Origin: Oscillospiraceae bacterium
Lineage (GTDB): Bacteria > Bacillota > Clostridia > Oscillospirales > Ruminococcaceae
Assembly (NCBI GenBank): GCA_017472735.1
Contig: JAFUOD010000012.1
Coordinates: 19,291 to 83,290, forward strand
DNA length: 64,000 bases
Direction: 5' to 3'
Shown piece by piece: positions 15,701-24,657 of this stretch. Below the pieces are notes generated by a model. It was not told the DNA's origin and ran no database searches. It saw nothing but the letters and a program-made list of their open reading frames with translations. Positions within the stretch are counted from its first letter, which is position 1, and every line of letters starts with the position of its first letter. The position numbers and the translations under genes are program-made.

Positions 15701-16882
15701 TTATCCTACCAAACCGGATCTTGCCAAGCCTTCGGTGAAGTGCTTTTGCAAGAATACGTACATTACAAGAATAGGTGCGATTGTAAGCAAACAGCCCGAT
15801 TCGAGCCATACGATCTTCTTTCTTGTACCAACCTGAGCACCGTTAAAGAGCGTCTGGTCCAAAGTCGCCGAGAGCTTCTGGAGCGCAAGAGCAACTGTAT
15901 GGTTAGAAATGAAGAAGGTCGAGCTTACATAGTAGTCGTTCCAATACCATACTATCGAGAAGAGGAATACAGTAAGGAATGATGAGGAAGCGTTAGGTAC
16001 CATTACCTTCAAGAAGGTCTTGATAGGTCCGCAACCGTCGAGGTATGCAGCATCCTCGAGTTCCTTGGGGAGACCCTTGAAGAACTGTCTGAAGATGAAC
16101 ACGAAGAGACCGGACTTGATACCGTTAACAAAGATTGCCGGAGCATACATTACGATCGGGTTGTCGATAAGCGATACATAGTGTCCACCGGATGCGTTAG
16201 TCAGAATCTTTATACCCATAAAGGTGGTAGCACCGGCAGACGCCAAAACATCTACCAATCCGAAGCAGTCGAAGAATGCCCACTGGAGGTACAAAGGAAT
16301 AACGGTGATCTGAGGGGGAACGATGATCTGCATGATAACAATGCCGAACATGAGCGCCTTGCCCTTGAAATCGAATCTTGCGAAGCCGTAACCTGTAATA
16401 GCGCAAACGCCTACCGACAAGAGCGAGCAAACAAGGTTAAGCAAAATTGTGTTTAAAAGCGTGGGACCAAAGTCCATTGTTTCCCATGTGTCAATAATGT
16501 TCGAAAGAGTTAACGACTTAGGAAGCCAGATTACCGAGGGGTCGGTCATCTGTACCGAAGGACGGAACGCTGTCGAAACCATGTAAATAAGGGGATACAG
16601 AATTACGAAGCAAAGTCCGAACAAGATAAGGAATCTGAATATGGGCCAAACCTTATTGAAAATTGCTTTTCTGCGGAGGTAACCCAAGTGCTCGCTTGTA
16701 AGCTGACGGTCGTCAAGTGTGCCGGCCTTCTTAGCAGCCTTGTAAGCAGCTCTTTTTGCTTTAAGATGAGCAGCGCGTTCTTTTTCGAACTCTCTTTCAA
16801 TCTTCGACTGACTGATTTCCTTCTGCTTTTTAACCTTAGGTGCTTTAGGAGCCTTAGGAGCTTTTTCTTTAGCAGTTGCCAT
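15701..16882 (-). CDS. Carbohydrate-type ABC transporter permease, MalG/UgpE family (second pair)
   Basis: 393 residues, longer than the usual 280. Residues 1-65 form a charged, cytoplasmic Ala/Lys/Pro tail (APKAPKAPKVKKQKE, then an acidic-basic helix). Six membrane helices follow, with the EAA loop EDAAYLDGCGPIKTFLKVMVP near 285-305, the contact site for the ATPase. It has an unusual insert between helices (GATTFMGIKILTNASGG). Known role: half of the membrane channel of a CUT1 sugar importer, pairing with the MalF-like gene 13 bases upstream. It is the last gene of the ten-gene operon. There is no ATPase gene alongside; an MsmX-type ATPase is at 37354-38496. Confidence 0.88.
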   Translation of the reverse strand: MATAKEKAPKAPKAPKVKKQKEISQSKIEREFEKERAAHLKAKRAAYKAAKKAGTLDDRQLTSEHLGYLRRKAIFNKVWPIFRFLILFGLCFVILYPLIYMVSTAFRPSVQMTDPSVIWLPKSLTLSNIIDTWETMDFGPTLLNTILLNLVCSLLSVGVCAITGYGFARFDFKGKALMFGIVIMQIIVPPQITVIPLYLQWAFFDCFGLVDVLASAGATTFMGIKILTNASGGHYVSLIDNPIVMYAPAIFVNGIKSGLFVFIFRQFFKGLPKELEDAAYLDGCGPIKTFLKVMVPNASSSFLTVFLFSIVWYWNDYYVSSTFFISNHTVALALQKLSATLDQTLFNGAQVGTRKKIVWLESGCLLTIAPILVMYVFLQKHFTEGLARSGLVG

Positions 16883-16895
16883 TCATATCCCTCCT

Positions 16896-17891
16896 TTACA
16901 CTTCGTAATAAACGAACTTGTTTACGATCGGGAATACTATGCAGAGCGCCAAAATAACGATCAAGAAGTATGCCCAAGCCATAGCGGCCGAGTAACCGTG
17001 ATTCCATGCAGATGCCTCCTGCAAAACGAGTGTCATAACTGCGTTGTTGGGGGCAACGAAGGAGTCAACGATTGTGTAAACTAAGTTAACAACGATCATA
17101 GGGCTGATGTAAGGAAGAGTGATCTTCCAGAAGAATTCCCAAGCGGTAGCACCTTCGATAGAAGCTGCTTCCTTAGCCGAAACAGGGATGCCCTGCAAAG
17201 CAGCCAAGAAGATGATGATCTGAATACCTGTACTCCATACAAGGTTAAAGATATCACTTGTCATCAGCGAGATAATTTCCGTTACCTGGTCACTGATGTT
17301 GTATACGCCCAAGAAGTTCAAAAGTGCACCTGCCATGTCAGTTTCAAACATTGTCGAGAACTGGTCTGCACCGCCGGAGTAACCAGAGGTGTCCATGTCA
17401 CCGTTGATGATGGTGATTACAGGGCCGGTCGCAATGATTACAGGGAGGAAGAATACCGCTCTGGCAAAGGTTCTGCCCTTAAACTTCTGATTAAGGATAA
17501 CGGCAATAAAGATTGCAAAGATGATGATAAGCGGTGTTCTCCAAAGAGTGTCTTTAAGCACTGCTAAAAGTGCTTCTGTGTAATCGGTGTCTTTTCTGAA
17601 GGCATCAATATAGTTCTGAATGCCAGCAAACTGGGTCTTCATTTCGCCCAGTGTAACCTCTGTTACGTTTAACGAGTACCAAAGCGATACTAAAAGAGGT
17701 CTTAAGAAGAAGTAGATAGTACCAAGGATCCAAATGGAGAGGAATCCATAGCCGTAAAGTGCTTTACGTCTTTCATAAGGAATTCTCAGACCCTTGGCTT
17801 TTTTCTCCTTAGGTGCTTTTTCAACCTTTGCAGCCTTAGGCGCCTTGGGTGCCTTAACTTCCTCAGCAGTTTTTACTGCGGTTTCAGCCAT
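16896..17891 (-). CDS. Carbohydrate-type ABC transporter permease, MalF/UgpA family (second pair)
   Basis: 331 residues. The cytoplasmic N-terminus (1-42) repeats KAPKAPKAAKVEKAPKEKK, very like the tail of its partner. Six helices follow, and the EAA loop is KEAASIEGATAWEFFWKITLP near 240-260. Between helices there is an extra outer segment rich in Gly/Asp (GDMDTSGYSGGADQF), not usual for MalF-like proteins of this size. It starts two bases after the stop of the DUF5696-type gene, so translation is coupled to that secreted protein and the two are likely functional partners. Confidence 0.88.
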   Translation of the reverse strand: MAETAVKTAEEVKAPKAPKAAKVEKAPKEKKAKGLRIPYERRKALYGYGFLSIWILGTIYFFLRPLLVSLWYSLNVTEVTLGEMKTQFAGIQNYIDAFRKDTDYTEALLAVLKDTLWRTPLIIIFAIFIAVILNQKFKGRTFARAVFFLPVIIATGPVITIINGDMDTSGYSGGADQFSTMFETDMAGALLNFLGVYNISDQVTEIISLMTSDIFNLVWSTGIQIIIFLAALQGIPVSAKEAASIEGATAWEFFWKITLPYISPMIVVNLVYTIVDSFVAPNNAVMTLVLQEASAWNHGYSAAMAWAYFLIVILALCIVFPIVNKFVYYEV

Positions 17892-17893
17892 GA

Positions 17894-20401
17894 TTATCCA
17901 ACCTCCTTCTCGTTATACTTAAACAAATTATATGTTTTTCCGTTGGCGGTGATGTCGCCTGTTTCAAGGTTAACGGTTGTTACAACGCCGTTAGAGTAGG
18001 TTGTGGTGATTACTTCGCCATCCTGCTTATAGTCAACGATTGTAGCATCGGAAACCTGTGAAAGAATTTCGTTAGCAAGCTTATATTCTGCTGCTGCGTC
18101 TTCAAGCCAGCCCTCGTAAGGAGCGTAGAAGAGTTTAACGTAATCAGTGTTAACAAGCTTGGTCGAATCCTCGTAAATGAAATCATAGTGGAGGTTCGAA
18201 CCGGCAGCGATCGCCTTAAGAATAAGCTCGTTAGAGTCAGCAGAAGCATTGATAGGCTCGGTAGTGTAGCTTATGTAGCCGTGAATTACCATCTGATAGA
18301 AGGGCACATCTGCGTCAACAAGTTTAAACTGGCTGGACTGCAAGGTAAGGTTGTTGATTGCATCAACATAAGGGAGCAGATAAGCATTAGGCGAATCGGC
18401 AATCATCTTGCCTGTTGCTTCCTTAACGTTGTTATAGTAATCAATAATCGCCTGTGCAGTTGCGCATCTGTTAGTGCGATTCTTGTTCGAGAAGTCGCTC
18501 CAGAGAATTTCGGATACAACACCCAAACCTGCACCGGGGATATCGAGCTTGCCCATGTTCTTGGCAACCTTGTTAGAAAGCTTAGCGATCGACTTGGGAG
18601 CCAAAAGTGCGGGAGCAACACCTGCATCAGGTGTGCCGTAAGCAATGTTATAGGTGTACTGTCTCGAGTAAGACTTAGATACTCTGTAAGCAGTGTCAAA
18701 CAATGTCCAGAAGCCGTTACCGTTAGACTGGAATGTGTTACCTGTGATTGTAGCGTAGAAGTCGAAGTTCTGCTCAGCAAGATATTCCATCAAATCCTTA
18801 AAGTCGCCCTTGCCGCCCAAAACGCCTGCAACAGAATCAGCAGTGTCAAGCTTCGAGGACATCGAGTCATTAGTCCAGTCGTTATATGTAACAACCATGT
18901 CGTTAACACCGAGTTCCTTAAGCTCAGATACGATTTCAATTGCCTGTTCAAAGGTGGTGAATGCGGTCTTGATATCGAAGGGGATACCAACGATGGACTT
19001 AGGTTTTAATGTGCCGCCGAAGAAGTCAACGTACAAAGGAGCATCTCCTGCTTCGGTCTTTGCGGTCAAGCCCTTTTCTTCAACAAGATAGTTTCTGTAA
19101 ACATCAGCAATTTCGCCATAGGTTACGGTTTCTTCCTTGGAAGTAATGGGATAATACTTAACGCCGACTCTGGGAACATTGATTGTTCCGTCGCCCTGCT
19201 CGAATACGATAATAGTAGCCGAGTCACCGGTCATGTAATAGTTATCGTTAGATCTTAATGTAAAGTTAAAGTAACAGTTGTTGTAAGAGGAGGAGTCGTT
19301 CTTTGAATAGCTTACAGAAGCGTTAGCTGTTGCAAAGGTCTCACCGTCAGAAGCGATCATTACCAAACCGTTTGAACCCTTAACCATTGCCATAACAGGC
19401 AAGTAAGCCTGTTCGGTTTCGTCGGGTGCTACTTCTTTAACCTGAGTGATGTCTCTACCGTAAACAGGCTGGCTGTAAGAAGTGTAGTTACCCTTGCCGT
19501 TGTTGAGGTTGATGATAGCACCGCTGCCATCGGGAACAAACATGTAACCTTCATCTTCAAGGTCGGCAGCACTCATAAAGGGCATAAGTGCAAGCTCGGT
19601 AAGAACGATTACATCCTGAGAAGACTCTTCGTCTTCGGTTACAGTGTCATAGCCTGCAGATTCCTTGATTTCATCTGTGTTTACATAAACATAGCAGTGA
19701 TCCTCTTCAAGGATAACATATACAGGAACCTTAGCCTTTGCACTGTTGAAGTTATAGGTGATCTTAACGCCGTTGTCCAAGATCTCATATTCAGTGTTCT
19801 CCTTCGAGGTCGACTGTCTATAAGAATAAAGGAAGCTGGATACGATAAGGTCGGTTGCGTTGCCATACTTTACGGCAGCGTTAGAAAGACGGTTTTCCTT
19901 TAAGGTAGCTTTTTCTGTTGCGGGGTCGTTTAATGCGTTAACGCAGTTGGACCAGTGAACATATCCGCTTTCCTTAACCAAAATACCTATTCTTTCAAAT
20001 TCCTGATCGAGGTAAAGAGCGAGATTCGCATTTTCGGTAACAAGAGTGCATCTTGCCAATGCTTCTTCATCGGTAAGAACAAGAATAACTTCTTCCTCTT
20101 CCTCCTCTTCTTCCTCTGCAGGAGCTTCTTCGCCCTCTGCAGGAGCTTCTTCGCCCTCAGCGGGAGCTTCTTCACCCTCAGCGGGAGCTTCTTCGCCCTC
20201 AGCGGGAGCTTCTTCACCCTCTGCAGGAGCTTCTTCACCCTCCGCAGGAGCTTCTTCGCCCTCGGCAGGGGTTTCTGCCTGCTCGGTGTTTTCTGTATTT
20301 TCGCCGGTGGGTTCATCAGCGAAAAGTGTTGTTGTAAAGATTGATATGAGAATTGCCATGACAAGCAGGCAAGCGATCAATCTGAGAAATCTATTCATCA
20401 T
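17894..20401 (-). CDS. Large secreted DUF5696-type protein with Glu/Ala/Pro repeat
   Basis: 835 residues. A signal peptide (cut near LFA-DEP, residue 28) has no lipobox Cys. Residues about 42-95 are seven heptad units of PAEGEEA followed by a run of nine Glu, a likely extended acidic stalk. The remainder has beta-rich segments (about 100-400), then a region with repeated strand-helix units (VNDMVVTYNDW, NFDFYATITGN, DSPNAYLLPYVDAINN) that I read as a probable TIM-barrel-like, glycosidase-like fold. It ends YEGWLEDAAAEYKLANEIL and a small beta domain. DUF5696 assignment is from memory of such proteins beside sugar permeases; no enzymatic activity is proven. It lies between the Yip1 gene and a permease pair. 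Confidence 0.72.
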   Translation of the reverse strand: MMNRFLRLIACLLVMAILISIFTTTLFADEPTGENTENTEQAETPAEGEEAPAEGEEAPAEGEEAPAEGEEAPAEGEEAPAEGEEAPAEGEEAPAEEEEEEEEEVILVLTDEEALARCTLVTENANLALYLDQEFERIGILVKESGYVHWSNCVNALNDPATEKATLKENRLSNAAVKYGNATDLIVSSFLYSYRQSTSKENTEYEILDNGVKITYNFNSAKAKVPVYVILEEDHCYVYVNTDEIKESAGYDTVTEDEESSQDVIVLTELALMPFMSAADLEDEGYMFVPDGSGAIINLNNGKGNYTSYSQPVYGRDITQVKEVAPDETEQAYLPVMAMVKGSNGLVMIASDGETFATANASVSYSKNDSSSYNNCYFNFTLRSNDNYYMTGDSATIIVFEQGDGTINVPRVGVKYYPITSKEETVTYGEIADVYRNYLVEEKGLTAKTEAGDAPLYVDFFGGTLKPKSIVGIPFDIKTAFTTFEQAIEIVSELKELGVNDMVVTYNDWTNDSMSSKLDTADSVAGVLGGKGDFKDLMEYLAEQNFDFYATITGNTFQSNGNGFWTLFDTAYRVSKSYSRQYTYNIAYGTPDAGVAPALLAPKSIAKLSNKVAKNMGKLDIPGAGLGVVSEILWSDFSNKNRTNRCATAQAIIDYYNNVKEATGKMIADSPNAYLLPYVDAINNLTLQSSQFKLVDADVPFYQMVIHGYISYTTEPINASADSNELILKAIAAGSNLHYDFIYEDSTKLVNTDYVKLFYAPYEGWLEDAAAEYKLANEILSQVSDATIVDYKQDGEVITTTYSNGVVTTVNLETGDITANGKTYNLFKYNEKEVG
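20118..20264. repeat. Seven tandem copies of a 21-bp repeat inside the DUF5696-type gene
   Basis: Units read GCAGGAGCTTCTTCGCCCTC plus one base on the plus strand, with silent changes between copies (GCAGGA/GCGGGA, TTCG/TTCA). Each encodes PAEGEEA. In-frame gain or loss of units could vary stalk length. Confidence 0.92.
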
Positions 20402-20423
20402 CTTATACTCACTTTCTGCTCGC

Positions 20424-21059
20424 TTAGCTTCTTACTCTATACAAGATCTCTGTATAGATGGTAAGAATAAAGAGCCATACCTGCTGGAAGAGTGACATGA
20501 CCAAAACGAGCAAGCAGAGAATGAGGAGCATACCTACTACTGTTAAAATCATGCTTATAATTGTCTTAGTGAATGAATACTGGTGGCAAGCCTTCATGCC
20601 GAATACCAACATAACACCGCTCCATGCCAAACCGAGCGTGCTGATGGTTGTCGTCCAGATCGATTCGTCAAGTGTTAAGAAGTAAGAGATACCGGTTGAA
20701 ATGAAGCTGCAAACGATGAAAGGAACAAGTGCATATGCTGTGTAAATTGCAATTCTGCGCATGTTTCCTTCGCCGTCCAAAAGGGTACATAACGACCAGT
20801 TTGCTACTACCCATGTTGCATAGTAAGCAACGCTCTGTACCAAAATCGGAACTACGTTGAAGATATCGGAGTAAGCTCTCATGTTAAATGCGAAGCCACC
20901 GTATCTTGCCGAGATCATCTGAGCCAGGAAGAGGAAGAACACAATAACAAATGAGATCTTCAACGAACCGGCTTTCTTCCATCTCATGTCTTCATATCCC
21001 TCGAAGGGGTGGAAAATAACGTGGGAAAGCCACTGTAAAGGCGTCATATCATAAATCAT
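20424..21059 (-). CDS. Yip1-family membrane protein
   Basis: 211 residues with about five membrane helices. The N-terminus MTPLQWLSHVIFHPFEGYEDMRWKK is typical of bacterial Yip1 proteins (a hydrophobic amphipathic helix followed by a P-EGF/YEDM-like motif), and the loop VVANWSLCTLLDGEG is also family-like. Known: Yip1-domain proteins are integral membrane proteins of unclear role; in Clostridia they often sit beside sugar ABC genes. Its ATG shares one base with the TAA of the NHL-protein gene (TAATG), with GGGAGG upstream, so it is made together with that protein. I infer an assembly or scaffold role for the neighbouring transporters. Confidence 0.78.
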   Translation of the reverse strand: MIYDMTPLQWLSHVIFHPFEGYEDMRWKKAGSLKISFVIVFFLFLAQMISARYGGFAFNMRAYSDIFNVVPILVQSVAYYATWVVANWSLCTLLDGEGNMRRIAIYTAYALVPFIVCSFISTGISYFLTLDESIWTTTISTLGLAWSGVMLVFGMKACHQYSFTKTIISMILTVVGMLLILCLLVLVMSLFQQVWLFILTIYTEILYRVRS

Positions 21060-22726
21060 TATTTGCTTCCTCCCTTCTTATTAATATTGCTAATAATTTT
21101 TTTAACCAAATCAACAATTTTGTCAGCAACCCACTTAATGCCTCTTTTAATGAGATTGTTAGGGATAATGCCGCGCTTCTGAAGCTGCTTAACAACAAAC
21201 CAAGCAATTACCAAAAGAACGAGAACAATAACGATAAGTGTAAAGTTATCTCTCAAGAGGTCCTGACGTTCAGCCTCGAACGCTCTGTCATAGTCTTCGG
21301 CATTGTAAGCAAGCTTGAAGTACTTCATAGCCTCGTCATAGTTATCCTGGTTTAAAAGTGCTCTGCCGATAGCAAGATATGCCATGTTGTAGTTACCGTC
21401 GCGCTTAAGAACTTCGCGCCAAAGATCTAACGAATCCTCGTACAAGCCTTCGTTAAACATATCAACAGCTTCATGAACCAATCCGCCGAAGAGCGTTTCT
21501 TCATAAACTGTTACGTCGTTGTTTCTGCCGTCGAGAACGTAGATATTCTCGCCATAACATTCAACAGCATTAGGGTTGTCAAAACCGCCGTTCTGTGCTT
21601 CCTGGTCACATCCGAAGATGAACAGCAAGCTACATTCCTTATCATATTGGAACACACGTCCTGTTGTATAGTCCAAAATGTTGATGATGCCGTTTTCGCC
21701 GACAGCAACGTCAGTCAAACGGGTTGCGGTTGTTGCGCCCGAATAAGTGATGGACTGCTGGTCACCGAATGAAATATCAGCAGCATTTGTGGTGGTTTCC
21801 AAAATGTTATAGCCGGCAGGGTTAAGCTTTTTAACTGCGTCGGTCGAAACATCGGCAACTTCGGTTACTGTGTAAATAAAGCCTTCATGGTCAACGTCGA
21901 AGTTTGCATATTCAACAGGGGTAATGTTGATCATACCTGCGATCTGTTCTTCAGAGGCGAACTTTCTCCAAAGCTTGTTTCTGATTACTTCAGCAGTAAC
22001 TTCAACACGGTTTGCACCGTAATAACCCATGAATGAGCCGCTGGGTGCGAACATGATAGCACCCTTGTTGACCGCAGGGCAGATAACATAAACGTTCTTA
22101 GCTGCGTCAACCAAAACCTTTGTGCAGTAGAAGGATACCGAGTCATAAAGCTCTGTTTCGGGTCTTACATACTCAGTAATGATCTCACAGTCGAATCCGC
22201 ACTTGATAATACGCTGATTATCTCTGTCAGCAATGTACATAATGTCGTCTTCATCAACAAAGATGCCGTAGGGGCTCTTAAGGGTTGTTGCAGGAATAGA
22301 CTCAATTACATTGCCTTCTGCGTCCTTAATTTCTTCTACTACCTTACCGCCTGTAAAGTTCTTATAGCAGGCAATAAGGTTAAAGTTAATGTCAGTTCTT
22401 AAAATTCTGTTGTTACCCGTGTCAACAATAAAGAATTCATTGTTGGGCGAGAGGAAGAAATCCTTGGCATCTGTAAGAGTTGCGGGTTCGTCCTCGCTGA
22501 TAAACAACGGGCTGTTGGGGTCGGAGAGCTGGTCAAGGCCCATGTCAGCACCGGTTATTGTGTCTTTAACAATGTAACCGTTCTGAGAAGGCAGTGCAAC
22601 ACTCCATGCGTTGTAGCTATAGGATGTATACGGGTCCTCAGCATTCACAACGGTTGTAAACGTGCAAACCGTCATGATGAGAGCTACCAGCATACAAAGA
22701 GTCTTTTTAAAGTTCATACTCGTCAC
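21059..22726 (-). CDS. Membrane-anchored extracytoplasmic NHL-propeller/TPR protein
   Basis: 555 residues. A signal peptide (1-29, ending VNA-EDP) is followed by a beta-propeller of NHL-type repeats (about 70-420; KDFFLSPNNEFFIVDTGNNRILRTD and SPYGIFVDEDDIMYIADRDNQRIIKC are clear blades). Tetratricopeptide-like helices come next (about 430-490, NMAYLAIGRALLNQDNYDEAMKYFKLA), then one membrane helix (about 497-515) and a short basic, amphipathic inner tail. Topology therefore puts the propeller outside. The start may be the GTG at 22726 or the ATG three codons later. NHL propellers bind proteins, RNA or glycans; here a docking role for the transporter or its polymer substrate is inferred. Confidence 0.82.
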   Translation of the reverse strand: MTSMNFKKTLCMLVALIMTVCTFTTVVNAEDPYTSYSYNAWSVALPSQNGYIVKDTITGADMGLDQLSDPNSPLFISEDEPATLTDAKDFFLSPNNEFFIVDTGNNRILRTDINFNLIACYKNFTGGKVVEEIKDAEGNVIESIPATTLKSPYGIFVDEDDIMYIADRDNQRIIKCGFDCEIITEYVRPETELYDSVSFYCTKVLVDAAKNVYVICPAVNKGAIMFAPSGSFMGYYGANRVEVTAEVIRNKLWRKFASEEQIAGMINITPVEYANFDVDHEGFIYTVTEVADVSTDAVKKLNPAGYNILETTTNAADISFGDQQSITYSGATTATRLTDVAVGENGIINILDYTTGRVFQYDKECSLLFIFGCDQEAQNGGFDNPNAVECYGENIYVLDGRNNDVTVYEETLFGGLVHEAVDMFNEGLYEDSLDLWREVLKRDGNYNMAYLAIGRALLNQDNYDEAMKYFKLAYNAEDYDRAFEAERQDLLRDNFTLIVIVLVLLVIAWFVVKQLQKRGIIPNNLIKRGIKWVADKIVDLVKKIISNINKKGGSK

Positions 22727-22767
22727 CGCTTTTCACCTTTCATTATAATTAAACATAGTCGTTAATC

Positions 22768-23667
22768 TTAGTCCTTCATACCCGAGTTAGCCATGGTTTC
22801 CATAACGTTACTCTGTGCAATAAGGAAGATTACAAGCGGAGGAATCATAAGTACTACAGCCGAAGCGTAGATAATGCCCTGACGAGCGATACCTGCTGCC
22901 GCGATCTGAGACATGATTGTAGGAAGGGTCTTAAGGTCTTCTTCATATACCAAAGCGCCGCCCTGAACGTTCCAAGCTGCCTGGAATACAAAGATGATAA
23001 GAGTTGCGATTGCAGGCTTCTGGTTAGGAATTACTACCTGCCAGCAGGTTCTGAATGCGCCGGCACCGTCAACCTTTGCGGCATCAATTATCGAGTCGTT
23101 GATAGTTGACATGTTCTGTCGCATCAGGTACAGACCCATCGAGGTCGCAACGTTTGGTAAAATAAGTGCCCAATATGTATTGATCATACCCATCTTAGCC
23201 ATTACTACGAACTGCATGATCCATGTTGCTGTAGAGGTGAACAAGAGGGCAGTTACGATCAACTGGTTTAAGAAATTGTAACCGGGGAAACGGCACTTGG
23301 ACAAGCAGTAAGCACAGCAGCAGCATACAAATACGTGCAAAACAGTGATTACGATTGTGATAAATACCGAGTTGAATACGTATCTCGAGAAAGGTACCCA
23401 CAAGTTGCCGGCAACCTTAAAGAGGTTCGAGAAGTTCTCACCGGTAGGAGCTACTACGTAAAGCTTTGGAGGGAATACGAAAAGCTCACTGATCGGCTTG
23501 AAGGACTGAATGATTGAATAGTAAAGCGGGAAAATCATAAAGATTCCCAAGAGAGCGAGGAGAATGAAAATACAAATATCTCCCGCAAGTGAACCGTTAA
23601 TGTGCTTGCCCTTGGACTTTTTAACATGAACTTTTTCAATGTTAACGGGCTTTTTTCTTCTTGCCAT
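22768..23667 (-). CDS. Carbohydrate-type ABC transporter permease, MalG family (first pair)
   Basis: 299 residues, normal family length, with a basic tail (1-25) then six helices. The EAA loop is DAAKVDGAGAFRTCWQVVIPNQKPA near 195-220. An unusually Cys-rich helix (VFVCCCCAYCLSKC) lies at about 110-124. It pairs with the MalF-like gene 17 bases upstream and with the solute-binding protein before that. Known role: channel subunit of a CUT1-type importer. Confidence 0.9.
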   Translation of the reverse strand: MARRKKPVNIEKVHVKKSKGKHINGSLAGDICIFILLALLGIFMIFPLYYSIIQSFKPISELFVFPPKLYVVAPTGENFSNLFKVAGNLWVPFSRYVFNSVFITIVITVLHVFVCCCCAYCLSKCRFPGYNFLNQLIVTALLFTSTATWIMQFVVMAKMGMINTYWALILPNVATSMGLYLMRQNMSTINDSIIDAAKVDGAGAFRTCWQVVIPNQKPAIATLIIFVFQAAWNVQGGALVYEEDLKTLPTIMSQIAAAGIARQGIIYASAVVLMIPPLVIFLIAQSNVMETMANSGMKD

Positions 23668-23684
23668 TATGTATTTTCCCTCCT

Positions 23685-24638
23685 TTAGTCAGTATATTTA
23701 CTCAAGACGTTGCGGATAAGCTTGTTGAAGATAAGCATTACAACGAACAATACCATACAGATCGCCGAAGCGTAACCCATCTCGTAACGGATAGAACCGT
23801 AGTCCTGAGCGTGGTTCATAACAGTGTGTACTGCATAGTTGGTAGAAGGAAGACCGCAAAGCGAAGCACCTACGCCACCAACAGTAAATGCGCCTGAAAT
23901 AGCCAAAACGGCTGCAAACAAGAGCGAGGGGCCCATTGCAGGGATCGTGATCGTAAAGAGCTCCTGGAAGCGGTTCTGAATACCTTCGATAGCGCCTGCC
24001 TCATAAAGCGAAGCATCAATGCCCTGGAAGCCTGCACGAAGTGCCAAGAATCCTGCACCCATCGAAGTCCAGAGCTGAACGATGATAACGACCGTCATCA
24101 TATAAGTCGTGTCTGTCAGCCACTGCGCCGCCTGGGTTAAAATGCCCAAATCCAACAATACCGAGTTAAGGTAACCGTAAGAGTCGCCCGAGAATACGAG
24201 CTGCCAAATTACGAATGCCGAAGGGGTCATGGAAGGAGCGTAGAATACGAATGTGAAGAATACCTTAAAGAAAGGATTCATTTCGTTAATAAGCCATGCC
24301 AAAAGGAAGCTTAAAACGTAAGAGAACGGGCCCGTAAAGATTGCAAAGATAAGAGTGTTTTTTATTGCAATCAAGAAGATATCGTCGTTTACAAACAAAG
24401 AATAGAAGTTCTGAAGTCCGATAAACTTGGGGAACTGTACCAGGTTAAAGCTTGTAAGACCAAGCGGGAATGACATTACAACCGGTACAACTGTAAAAAT
24501 TGTGAAGAGTGCGAAGAAAGGAAGCATCATCCAGTAGCATGCTTGGTTTCTTTTTACAAGGTGCCATGTATATGCCCATTTGCTTTGAGTATTTATCGGC
24601 TTGGGCTTCTTTTCGGTTTCAGTTTTTACTTTAGCCAT
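23685..24638 (-). CDS. Carbohydrate-type ABC transporter permease, MalF family (first pair)
   Basis: 317 residues from the ATG at 24638, which has GGAGG nine bases upstream; a longer frame would overlap the binding-protein gene. A charged tail (AKVKTETEKKPKP) precedes six helices. The EAA loop is YEAGAIEGIQNRFQELFTITIP, normal for the family. Known role: partner of the MalG-like subunit in the membrane. Its position right behind the binding protein suggests that this pair, not the second one, takes the ligand from that protein. Confidence 0.9.
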   Translation of the reverse strand: MAKVKTETEKKPKPINTQSKWAYTWHLVKRNQACYWMMLPFFALFTIFTVVPVVMSFPLGLTSFNLVQFPKFIGLQNFYSLFVNDDIFLIAIKNTLIFAIFTGPFSYVLSFLLAWLINEMNPFFKVFFTFVFYAPSMTPSAFVIWQLVFSGDSYGYLNSVLLDLGILTQAAQWLTDTTYMMTVVIIVQLWTSMGAGFLALRAGFQGIDASLYEAGAIEGIQNRFQELFTITIPAMGPSLLFAAVLAISGAFTVGGVGASLCGLPSTNYAVHTVMNHAQDYGSIRYEMGYASAICMVLFVVMLIFNKLIRNVLSKYTD

Positions 24639-24657
24639 TATATACTTCCTCCTTTCC

